DNA of 8,551 nt from an uncultured Sphingobacteriaceae bacterium (GTDB lineage Bacteria > Bacteroidota > Bacteroidia > Sphingobacteriales > Sphingobacteriaceae). Positions 1-6,050 of the stretch are shown one piece after another. Made by a program: the position numbers and the translations under genes. The stretch is taken from the NCBI GenBank assembly GCA_937875035.1, contig CALNCF010000346.1, positions 1-8,551 of the forward strand, given 5' to 3'. The number at the start of each line of letters is the position of its first letter. Position 1 is the first letter of the stretch. The notes beneath the pieces are model-generated. The model did no database searches. It saw only the letters and a program-made list of their open reading frames with translations, and was not told where the DNA came from.

Positions 1-12
1 CTCTTCCGATCT
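1..12. other. Illumina adapter remnant at the contig end
   Basis: The first 12 bases, CTCTTCCGATCT, are exactly the 3' end shared by the two standard Illumina TruSeq adapters. The reverse complement, AGATCGGAAGAG, is the usual trimming sequence. The match sits at the extreme end of the window, where untrimmed adapter is expected in an assembled contig. A chance exact 12-mer at the very first base is improbable. I infer that these bases are not part of the genome and that the contig ends here. The adapter also cuts off whatever follows rpmG; in related genomes this is often a very small protein gene and then ftsY. Confidence 0.93.
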
Positions 13-26
13 ATTTGACGTTATAA

Positions 27-209
27 TTACTTGATTTCTTTGTGTACAGTCACTTTCTTCAGAACAGGGTTGAACTTCTTAAGCTCTAAACGCTCAGTCG
101 TGTTCTTTTTGTTCTTGGTCGTGATGTAACGTGACATGCCAGGCATGGCACTCTCTTTATGCTCAGTACATTCTAAAATAACCTGTACTCTGTTTCCTTT
201 CTTTGCCAT
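27..209 (-). CDS. rpmG: 50S ribosomal protein L33
   Basis: This gene encodes a 60-residue L33, a small protein of the large ribosomal subunit near the tRNA exit region. The N-terminal MAKKGNRVQVILECTEHK, the central SRYITTKNKKNT and the ERLELKKFNP segment that follows are family hallmarks. The length is normal for the longer bacterial form. Only one cysteine (C14) is present, so this is a zinc-independent version without the paired CxxC knuckles. It lies 25 bp downstream of the rpmB remnant on the same strand, and the rpmB-rpmG pair is the usual arrangement in Bacteroidota, presumably one transcript. No Shine-Dalgarno sequence is evident. The reading frame is intact and the stop codon is about 14 bp from the adapter. 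Confidence 0.97.
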   Translation of the reverse strand: MAKKGNRVQVILECTEHKESAMPGMSRYITTKNKKNTTERLELKKFNPVLKKVTVHKEIK

Positions 210-234
210 TTTATTCGGATGCTAAAGGGTCAAA

Positions 235-454
235 TTAAATTTTACCGGTTTTCACGAACTTGTTGATACAAGCTGTAATGCCGTTCTTATTGATAGTTCT
301 TAACCTTCAGGGTGATCCACTGATCTTCTTCAGGGATATAAAAACGTTTGGTCTTCAAATTAGGGTAGAATTTACGCTTGGTCTTTGTGTTCGAATTCGA
401 AACATTGAAACCGTTCATGGCGCTCTTTCCTGTTAAATCACATACTCTTGACAT
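235..454 (-). pseudogene. rpmB: 50S ribosomal protein L28, frameshifted by an internal deletion
   Basis: From the ATG at 452-454 the frame reads MSRVCDLTGKSAMNG, then a basic stretch and EEDQWITLKV, which is clearly L28 up to residue 51. It then reads only K-N-Y-Q before a TAA at 287-289. In another frame, from position 300 to a TAA at 235-237, the rest of L28 appears: RTINKNGITACINKF followed by VKTGKI. In related L28 proteins about five residues (for example A-A-S-T-I or S-T-S-A-L) lie between the conserved WITLKV and the R/KTINK motif. These residues are missing here. The best reading is a loss of about 14 nt at roughly 300-302, which removes the five codons less one base and shifts the frame. 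Restored, the protein would be about 77 residues, the normal length. Because L28 is a core ribosomal protein and this is near an adapter-tipped contig end, an assembly or sequencing artefact is at least as likely as a true mutation. Confidence 0.88.
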
Positions 455-480
455 GGTAGTATCTTTTTAAAATCGGACTG

Positions 481-488
481 CAAATATG
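481..488 (-). promoter_or_regulatory. Candidate -7 box for rpmB-rpmG (proximal)
   Basis: Read on the minus strand, this is CATATTTG, seven of eight matches to the Bacteroidota sigma-ABfr -7 consensus TAnnTTTG, and it is followed by CAG. A T-rich TTTT lies about 16-19 bases further upstream, where a -33 element could be. Transcription would begin around 474, giving a leader of about 20 nt before the rpmB ATG at 454. This is inferred from consensus only. Confidence 0.45.
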
Positions 489-638
489 AGGCTTTATCTC
501 TGTAAAAGAAAATTTATTTGAAAAAATATTTCATAATCATGCCTTTACCGGAACACCTGACCCGGCTGAAAACCTGTTCAATAGGGCTGCCCGGACAGGA
601 AACTCCTCCGAAGGCCCCGTTTTGTGGCGGCAAGGCTG

Positions 639-646
639 CAAATATA
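639..646 (-). promoter_or_regulatory. Candidate -7 box for rpmB-rpmG (distal)
   Basis: The minus strand reads TATATTTG followed by CAGCC, a perfect match to TAnnTTTG. It shares the surrounding TATTTGCAG with the proximal box. No clear TTG-type -33 element is seen at the expected distance, and the leader to rpmB would be about 180 nt. It may be a second promoter or a chance match. Confidence 0.35.
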
Positions 647-811
647 AGCAATCCGGCCCTTTTTTCCGAGTCTTTGCCCGGATATATACATAAATGATTC
701 AATTACTGGTTTGAAGCAGGAAGATTCAGGGATGATTTGTATTTTGAACGGCTTTTACAGCAGGGCACAGATGCTGTTATCAGCCTTTGGGAACATTTAA
801 ACAAAAGAAAT

Positions 812-2722
812 ATGAGTTTTAGAATCAGTTCGATGGAAGAATACCGGGAAGTATACCGGAAAAGTGTGGAGCAGCCGGAAGCGTTCTGGGCAGAGATTGC
901 CGGGAGTTTTTTGTGGAAGAAGAAATGGGACCGAGTCCTGGACTGGAATTTTAAGGAGCCCGACATCCGCTGGTTCTCCGGCGGCACCCTGAATATTACG
1001 GAGAATTGCCTCGACCGTCACCTCGAAACGAGAGCTGACCAGCCGGCCATCATCTGGGAACCGAACGATCCCGAAGAGCATCACCGGGTATTGACCTACA
1101 GGCAATTGCACCAGAAAGTATGCCTGTTTGCCAATGTATTGAAGAATAACGGCGCGAAAAAAGGCGATCGGATCTGTATTTATATGCCCATGGTGCCTGA
1201 ACTGGCCATTGCAGTGCTGGCCTGCGCCCGCATCGGCGCGGTCCATTCGGTGGTATTCGGCGGCTTCAGCGCACAGTCCATTGCCGACCGTATCCAGGAT
1301 GCGCAATGCGAGCTGGTGATCACGGCCGACGGAGGCTTCCGCGGCAACAAGGAAGTACCCCTGAAGAACGTGATCGACGATGCCCTGGTACAATGCCCAT
1401 CCGTAAGACGGGTGATCGTCCTGACCCGCAACCGCACCCCGGTTTCGATGATCAAAGGGCGTGACGTATGGTGGGAAGATGAGATCAAAAAGGCCGAAAC
1501 CCTGGGAATGCTTGATTGTCCTGCCGAAGAGATGGATGCTGAAGACATGCTCTTTATCCTGTACACCTCCGGTTCGACCGGTAAGCCTAAAGGGGTGGTT
1601 CATACCTGCGGGGGCTATATGGTCTATACCGGTTATACTTTTAAAACGGTATTTCAGTACGAACCGGGTGATGTCCACTTCTGTACGGCCGACATCGGCT
1701 GGATCACCGGGCATTCATATATCGTGTACGGACCCCTGTCGCAGGGCGCCACCACCCTGATCTTCGAAGGGGTGCCAACCTGGCCCGATGCCGGGCGTTT
1801 CTGGGATGTGGTGGATAAGTTTAAGGTGAATGTGCTCTACACCGCCCCTACAGCGATCCGTTCGCTGATGCAATCCGGCCTGGAGTACGTAGAGGGGCAC
1901 GACCTTAGCTCGCTGAAAGTATTGGGCTCGGTAGGAGAGCCGATCAACCAAGAAGCCTGGCACTGGTACCATGAGCACATCGGTAAGAAACGCTGCCCGG
2001 TGGTAGACACCTGGTGGCAAACGGAAACCGGCGGCATCCTGATCTCACCCATCGCCGGGGTTACCCCGGCTAAGCCCTCTTATGCTACGCTCCCGCTTCC
2101 GGGTGTACAGCCGGTGCTGGTGGATGAGAAGGGAGAGGAGATCGAGGGTAACGGAGTGTCGGGTAACCTGTGCATCCGCTTTCCATGGCCGGGAATGCTT
2201 CGTACCACCTACGGCGATCACGAGCGTTGCCGTACCAATTATTTTGCTGCGTATGATAACCTGTATTTTACAGGCGACGGCTGCCTGCGCGATGAGGATG
2301 GGTATTACCGCATCACCGGCCGGGTAGATGATGTGATCAATGTTTCCGGGCATCGTATCGGCACTGCCGAAGTGGAGAACGCGATCAATATGCATTCTGA
2401 TGTGATCGAATCGGCGGTGGTAGGCTTCCCGCATGACATCAAAGGGCAGGGCATTTATGCCTTTGTCATCAGCGAGCAGCACCTCAATGATTCCGACCTG
2501 ACAGCGAAAGATATTGCCATGACGGTGAGCCGTATCATCGGGCCGATCGCCCGCCCCGACAAGATCCAGTTCGTGCCGGGATTGCCTAAGACACGCTCGG
2601 GTAAGATCATGCGCCGCATCCTGCGGAAGATCGCCGAAGGCGACCTCGTCAACCTGGGCGATACCAGCACACTGCTCGACCCTTCGGTGGTGGATGAGAT
2701 CAGGAACGGGCGCATCGCCTGA
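812..2722 (+). CDS. acs: Acetyl-CoA synthetase (AMP-forming)
   Basis: This enzyme converts acetate, CoA and ATP to acetyl-CoA, AMP and pyrophosphate in the cytoplasm, allowing growth on or salvage of acetate. With the start at 812 the protein has 636 residues, close to the family norm of about 630-650. It begins MSFRISSMEEYREVY, as expected for this subfamily, and an N-terminal ACAS domain covers about residues 5-60. The adenylate-forming core carries the phosphate-binding loop YTSGSTGKPKG (251-261) and TWWQTETGG (400-408). W402 matches the tryptophan that shapes the acetate pocket in the Salmonella enzyme. The hinge region GRVDDVINVSGHRIG and the C-terminal PKTRSGKIMRR follow. K598 in that last motif is the catalytic lysine that is acetylated by Pat-type enzymes in other bacteria. 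The frame is open upstream to an ATG at 737, but the 25 extra residues do not resemble the family. No gene partner is evident; surE follows after 37 bp. Confidence 0.96.
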   Translation: MSFRISSMEEYREVYRKSVEQPEAFWAEIAGSFLWKKKWDRVLDWNFKEPDIRWFSGGTLNITENCLDRHLETRADQPAIIWEPNDPEEHHRVLTYRQLHQKVCLFANVLKNNGAKKGDRICIYMPMVPELAIAVLACARIGAVHSVVFGGFSAQSIADRIQDAQCELVITADGGFRGNKEVPLKNVIDDALVQCPSVRRVIVLTRNRTPVSMIKGRDVWWEDEIKKAETLGMLDCPAEEMDAEDMLFILYTSGSTGKPKGVVHTCGGYMVYTGYTFKTVFQYEPGDVHFCTADIGWITGHSYIVYGPLSQGATTLIFEGVPTWPDAGRFWDVVDKFKVNVLYTAPTAIRSLMQSGLEYVEGHDLSSLKVLGSVGEPINQEAWHWYHEHIGKKRCPVVDTWWQTETGGILISPIAGVTPAKPSYATLPLPGVQPVLVDEKGEEIEGNGVSGNLCIRFPWPGMLRTTYGDHERCRTNYFAAYDNLYFTGDGCLRDEDGYYRITGRVDDVINVSGHRIGTAEVENAINMHSDVIESAVVGFPHDIKGQGIYAFVISEQHLNDSDLTAKDIAMTVSRIIGPIARPDKIQFVPGLPKTRSGKIMRRILRKIAEGDLVNLGDTSTLLDPSVVDEIRNGRIA

Positions 2723-2746
2723 GTGCCCGAAATAAAAAAGGTTTCG

Positions 2747-2754
2747 TATTTTCG
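2747..2754 (+). promoter_or_regulatory. Candidate -7 box just before surE
   Basis: TATTTTCG followed by CACCG matches the Bacteroidota -7 consensus TAnnTTTG at seven of eight positions. It ends only 5 bases before the surE ATG at 2760. If used, transcription would start at or within a few bases of the ATG, giving a leaderless or nearly leaderless surE mRNA. No clear -33 TTG is present; the upstream bases are the acs stop region. The call rests on consensus only. Confidence 0.4.
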
Positions 2755-2759
2755 CACCG

Positions 2760-3539
2760 ATGGAAAACAAGAGACCAGTTATTTTAGTCACCAACGATGA
2801 CGGTATCACGGCGCCCGGTATTCAGAACCTGGCTTACCTGATGAAAGAATTAGGAGATGTGGTGATCGTCGCACCCGACAGCCCGCAATCGGCTATGGGG
2901 CACGCGATCACCATTGCCAAACCCTTGCGTTTAGAGCAGGTAGACCTGTATGATGGCATTGCGTCCTACCAGTGCAGCGGCACCCCTGTCGACTGCGTAA
3001 AGCTGGCTGTGAACAAGGTGCTGCACCGTAAGCCCGATCTGCTGGTTTCGGGCATCAATCATGGTTCCAACTCATCCATCAACGTGATCTATTCCGGAAC
3101 CATGTCTGCCGCCATGGAAGGCGCTATCGAAGGGATTCCATCCATTGGTTTTTCCCTGGGCGATTTCTCGCATGACGCTAACTTCATCCCCGTACAGAAA
3201 TATGTGCTCGAAATAGCCCGGCAGGTATTGGCCAACGGTCTTCCCCAGGGCTCGCTCCTGAATGTGAATTTCCCTGCGGTTGCCAGCTTCGAAGAATTGC
3301 AGGGCATCCGGATCTGCCGCCAGGCCGTAGCCAAATGGCAGGAAGAGTTTGATGAGCGGGTCGATCCGCATAAGCGTAAATACTATTGGCTGACCGGCGA
3401 GTTTACCCTGAACGATCCCGGGGAAGATACCGACGAATGGGCGTTGAACAACAACTACGTATCGGTGGTTCCGGTTCAGTTCGACCTGACCGCGTATCAT
3501 GCTATCCAGGTGCTGAACAGCTGGAAATTCAACCTTTAA
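2760..3539 (+). CDS. surE: 5'/3'-nucleotidase SurE
   Basis: SurE is a metal-dependent phosphatase that removes phosphate from nucleoside 5'- and 3'-monophosphates and, in some species, from short polyphosphate. It acts in the cytoplasm and is linked to stationary-phase survival. The 259 residues match the family length. The N-terminal ILVTNDDGITAPG contains the metal-binding pair D13-D14. APDSPQSAMGHAIT supplies S44, and VSGINHGSN supplies N100, the equivalents of the other metal ligands in E. coli SurE. CSGTPVDCV (72-80) and the SGTMSAAMEGAIEG stretch are also conserved. It heads a tight plus-strand block with the small membrane protein (17 bp later), lpxB and the SpoIID-type gene. Placement before lpxB recurs in this phylum as far as I recall. 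A promoter-like box lies immediately upstream, so surE may be transcribed separately from acs. Confidence 0.96.
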   Translation: MENKRPVILVTNDDGITAPGIQNLAYLMKELGDVVIVAPDSPQSAMGHAITIAKPLRLEQVDLYDGIASYQCSGTPVDCVKLAVNKVLHRKPDLLVSGINHGSNSSINVIYSGTMSAAMEGAIEGIPSIGFSLGDFSHDANFIPVQKYVLEIARQVLANGLPQGSLLNVNFPAVASFEELQGIRICRQAVAKWQEEFDERVDPHKRKYYWLTGEFTLNDPGEDTDEWALNNNYVSVVPVQFDLTAYHAIQVLNSWKFNL

Positions 3540-3556
3540 TCTTTTCAATATAAAAT

Positions 3557-3814
3557 ATGAAAGACAAATTTTACCTGGGCTTACTGTATGGCGCTGCGCT
3601 GCCTATGCTGGCGTATGTGTTTGGCGGGATGATCCGCAATGCCACAGGTTTCCCGAGAGATGAGTTCTTTTTTTACATCCTGTGCATCGGGGTCAATGTC
3701 ATCATCTTCCGCATCGCGATCAGCAGGCAATACGATCAGCTGTCGAGAGGGATCCTGTTCAGTACCTTCATATTCGCATTCATCTTTTTCCTTTACTTTT
3801 TTAAACAGCATTGA
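3557..3814 (+). CDS. Small three-helix membrane protein of unknown function
   Basis: I do not recognise a named family. The product has 85 residues and is dominated by hydrophobic segments at about 5-26 (YLGLLYGAALPMLAYVFGG), 36-55 (FFFYILCIGVNVIIFRIAI) and 65-82 (ILFSTFIFAFIFFLYFF). Short charged connectors, NATGFPRDE and SRQYDQLSRG, lie between them, so three inner-membrane helices are likely. There is no signal peptidase site and no cysteine pair or catalytic motif. The gene begins 17 bp after surE, and its TGA overlaps the TTG start of lpxB by 4 bp, so translation of lpxB is probably coupled to it. That placement suggests, but does not prove, a role in envelope or lipid A metabolism. The long open frame, its phase with the neighbours and the coupling support a real gene. 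No Shine-Dalgarno sequence is seen. Confidence 0.85.
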   Translation: MKDKFYLGLLYGAALPMLAYVFGGMIRNATGFPRDEFFFYILCIGVNVIIFRIAISRQYDQLSRGILFSTFIFAFIFFLYFFKQH

Positions 3815-4920
3815 AATATTATCTGATTGCCGGTGAAGCATCAGGCGACCTGCACGGCTCGAACCTGATGAAAGAGATCCTTAAGCAGGATCCGCAGGCG
3901 GAGTTCCGTTTCTGGGGTGGAGATCTGATGCAGGAGCAGGGCGGAACCCTCGTACGCCATTACCGCGAGCTTGCCTTTATCGGTTTCGTGGAAGTGCTGG
4001 CTAACCTGCGTACCGTGCTGCGTAACCTCCGCCAGTGTAAGAAAGACGTGGAAGCATATCGTCCGGATGTGCTTGTGCTGATCGACTTTCCCGGCTTCAA
4101 CCTCAAGATCGCGGAGTTTGCGAAGGCGAAGGGGATGAAGGTGTGCTTTTATATTTCACCGAAGATATGGGCATGGAACCAGAAACGTGTGCACCGCATT
4201 AAAAAAGCGGTCGACCGCATGCTGTGCATCCTGCCTTTTGAGCTTGATTTTTATAAGCGTTTCGATTTCGACGCAGACTATGTGGGCAATCCCCTGATGG
4301 ATGCCATCGACTCCTATCCTTACAACCCGGAGTTTTTGGTCCGCCATGGTTTGGAAGGGAAAAAATATATCGCCCTCTTACCGGGCAGCCGCCGGATGGA
4401 GCTGGAAAAGATCTTCCCGGAGATGCTGCGTGTACGTAAGCATTTCCCCGGTTATGCCTTCGTCATTGCCGGCGCCCCGGGACTCGATCCATCGTATTAT
4501 GAACGCTTCGGCCTTACCAAAGAAGACCGCATCGTTTTTGGACAGACCTACGACATCCTGAAGCATGCGCATGCCGCATTAGTTACCTCGGGTACTGCTA
4601 CGCTTGAAACTGCCTTGTTCAGGGTGCCGCAGGTAGTTTGTTACAAAGCGAACAGCCTGTCGGTAGGCATTGCGCGGATGCTCGTGAAGATCCGTTTCAT
4701 TTCACTCGTAAACCTTATCGCAGACCGCGAAGTGGTCAGGGAGCTGATCCAGGAAGATTGTTCCGAAGCCCGCATCAGCACAGAGCTGCAAAAAATCCTG
4801 GGCGATTCGGACGAACGTACGCAGATGTTGAAAGACTATGAAGAGCTGGCTCAGAAGATAGGCCCTGCAGGCGCTTCTGCGCGTGCGGCTGCCGTTATTT
4901 TACAGGAGGCCCGTAAATGA
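3811..4920 (+). CDS. lpxB: Lipid-A-disaccharide synthase
   Basis: LpxB (glycosyltransferase family 19) joins UDP-2,3-diacylglucosamine to lipid X to form the disaccharide core of lipid A, at the inner face of the cytoplasmic membrane. The 369 residues are the normal length. GEASGDLHG lies near the N-terminus, and VLVLIDFPGFNLK, FYISPKIWAWNQKR and ALLPGSRRMELEK follow in family order. The C-terminal half has VTSGTATLETALF and LVNLIADREVVREL, which bind the sugar nucleotide. The start codon is TTG at 3811: an in-frame TAA sits at 3802-3804, and the next ATG would remove the essential GEASGD motif. The TTG overlaps the TGA of the preceding membrane-protein gene, and the lpxB TGA overlaps the next gene's ATG, so the three are probably translationally coupled. 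No defect is visible. Confidence 0.97.
   Translation: MKYYLIAGEASGDLHGSNLMKEILKQDPQAEFRFWGGDLMQEQGGTLVRHYRELAFIGFVEVLANLRTVLRNLRQCKKDVEAYRPDVLVLIDFPGFNLKIAEFAKAKGMKVCFYISPKIWAWNQKRVHRIKKAVDRMLCILPFELDFYKRFDFDADYVGNPLMDAIDSYPYNPEFLVRHGLEGKKYIALLPGSRRMELEKIFPEMLRVRKHFPGYAFVIAGAPGLDPSYYERFGLTKEDRIVFGQTYDILKHAHAALVTSGTATLETALFRVPQVVCYKANSLSVGIARMLVKIRFISLVNLIADREVVRELIQEDCSEARISTELQKILGDSDERTQMLKDYEELAQKIGPAGASARAAAVILQEARK
4904..4909 (+). promoter_or_regulatory. Strong Shine-Dalgarno sequence for the SpoIID-type gene
   Basis: AGGAGG lies 7 nt before the ATG at 4917, ideal spacing for ribosome binding. It falls inside the last codons of lpxB (Q-E-A). Bacteroidota use Shine-Dalgarno pairing little, and no other gene here has one, so it either helps re-initiation after lpxB or is a by-product of coding. 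Confidence 0.5.
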
Positions 4921-6044
4921 GATATGTTTTTGGGCTGATCTTTTTACTCTCTGTCCTCTGTTCAGAGGCGAAGCAAATGAGGATCAATATCCTCGATGAG
5001 CTGAATACCCGCAAGATGAGCTTCAGTCCGCAGCAATGCGACTATTCAATGATACTGAACGAGGACAAGATCATCGCCGTAAAGCAGCAGGATGTGATCA
5101 CGCTTTCATACATCGGCAAGAGCCAGGTTCATATCATCAAGAACGGGATCTCGGTGGGCACCTATAAGAAGATCGTGTTCAGCTCCGAAGATTCGCTTCC
5201 CTCCTTTAAGCTCAGCATTACCCTGCCTAAAACAAAGGTGGCGGTTTACGAAGATGTGCTGGAAGTGCAGGCTTACGATGGAGAGCTCTACCTGTTCAAC
5301 CTTGTGGAGATGCCGCACTATATCGCCGGGGTCCTTGAATCAGAGATCGGTAATGTTCGCTACGAAGAGTTGCTGAAGGTACAGGCCGTGATCTCGCGTA
5401 CCTATGCGCTCAAGCATATAGACAGGCACAAGCCTGAGGGCTTCGAGCTTTGCGATAAAGTGCATTGCCAGGTGTATCATGGAAAGAGCCGTTTCAATCC
5501 CGCGATCAAGCCGGCGGTAGATTCTACCGGGGAGCTGATCGTGGTGGATGAGAGCCTGCAGCTGATCGAAGCCGTGTTCTCTGCGAACTGTGGCGGACAA
5601 ACCACTAACTCAGAAGACATTTGGTCGAAGCAGCGCTCATACCTGCGTTCGGTATGCGATACTTTCTGTATTACGGAAAAGCAGGCTTTCTGGGAGAAGC
5701 GGATTCCTAAGTCGCAATGGCTGGCCTATATGTCGAAGAAGCTGAACAAGCCGGTAAGCGACCCCTGTCTCATCCACATCAGCGACCGGAAGGTACTGCT
5801 GCCCTGCTACGAGATCAGCTATAAGGATCTGCGTGGCGACTTCAAGCTGCGCTCCACTTTCTTTGATATCGATGAAGATGGTGATATGATCGTGCTGAAA
5901 GGACGCGGCTTCGGGCATGGCGTAGGCATGTGCCAGGAAGGCTCCACGCGCATGGCCGCGCTCGGGTACCATTTTACCGACATCATTAAGCTGTATTATA
6001 CCAATGTGCAGGTGGTCGACGCGCGCGATCTGAACCTGGAATAA
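4917..6044 (+). CDS. Secreted SpoIID/LytB-domain protein, probable lytic transglycosylase
   Basis: The 375-residue product starts with a short basic-hydrophobic signal (about residues 1-18, ending CSEA), so export is predicted. The cysteine at 15 lacks a good lipobox. The SpoIID domain spans about 130-368. YIAGVLESEIG is followed by ELLKVQAVISRTYAL; E143 lines up with the catalytic glutamate of SpoIID. CDKVHCQVYHG has C179, H183 and C184, which could bind zinc as described for Clostridioides SpoIID. ANCGGQT (223-229) and GRGFGHGVGMCQEG (329-342) complete the signature. SpoIID enzymes cleave denuded glycan strands of peptidoglycan. In this non-sporulating phylum the job is unknown, perhaps wall remodelling at division. 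The start overlaps the lpxB stop by 4 bp (ATGA) and has a strong ribosome binding site. The first 120 residues are not a domain I recognise. The next gene is convergent, 6 bp away. Confidence 0.92.
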   Translation: MRYVFGLIFLLSVLCSEAKQMRINILDELNTRKMSFSPQQCDYSMILNEDKIIAVKQQDVITLSYIGKSQVHIIKNGISVGTYKKIVFSSEDSLPSFKLSITLPKTKVAVYEDVLEVQAYDGELYLFNLVEMPHYIAGVLESEIGNVRYEELLKVQAVISRTYALKHIDRHKPEGFELCDKVHCQVYHGKSRFNPAIKPAVDSTGELIVVDESLQLIEAVFSANCGGQTTNSEDIWSKQRSYLRSVCDTFCITEKQAFWEKRIPKSQWLAYMSKKLNKPVSDPCLIHISDRKVLLPCYEISYKDLRGDFKLRSTFFDIDEDGDMIVLKGRGFGHGVGMCQEGSTRMAALGYHFTDIIKLYYTNVQVVDARDLNLE

Positions 6045-6050
6045 TTCCCG

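Larger units (their letters stand above)
455..811. other. Divergent intergenic region between rpmB and acs
   Basis: I see no credible gene in these 357 bases. They separate the minus-strand ribosomal protein pair from plus-strand acs. Two copies of a CTGCAAATAT motif, at about 478-487 and 636-645, read as Bacteroidota -7 boxes on the minus strand and are listed separately. No equally clear box was found for acs on the plus strand. The central part (about 540-660) is richer in G+C and has only short, unconvincing inverted repeats such as CCTGT/ACAGG. The 75 bases before position 812 are open in the acs frame but are best treated as untranslated leader. Confidence 0.6.

Noticed and set aside
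287..302. Programmed frameshifting as an explanation for rpmB
   Set aside because: There is no slippery heptamer or stimulatory structure, and conserved residues are missing at the junction, which frameshifting would not explain.
514..702. A 62-codon minus-strand frame in the rpmB-acs gap
   Set aside because: It has no family resemblance or convincing start signal, and it contains a candidate promoter box. It is more likely non-coding.
797..1714. A 305-codon open frame antisense to acs
   Set aside because: It lies wholly inside acs on the other strand, has no recognisable motif, and is what codon bias in acs produces as a shadow frame.
2045..2809. A 254-codon open frame antisense to the end of acs and start of surE
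   Set aside because: It spans two well-supported genes on the other strand, and its translation resembles no family I know.
4929..4967. Lipoprotein signal for the SpoIID-type protein, because of C15
   Set aside because: The residues before the cysteine (S-V-L) do not fit the lipobox, which needs a small residue at -1. An ordinary signal peptide is more likely.
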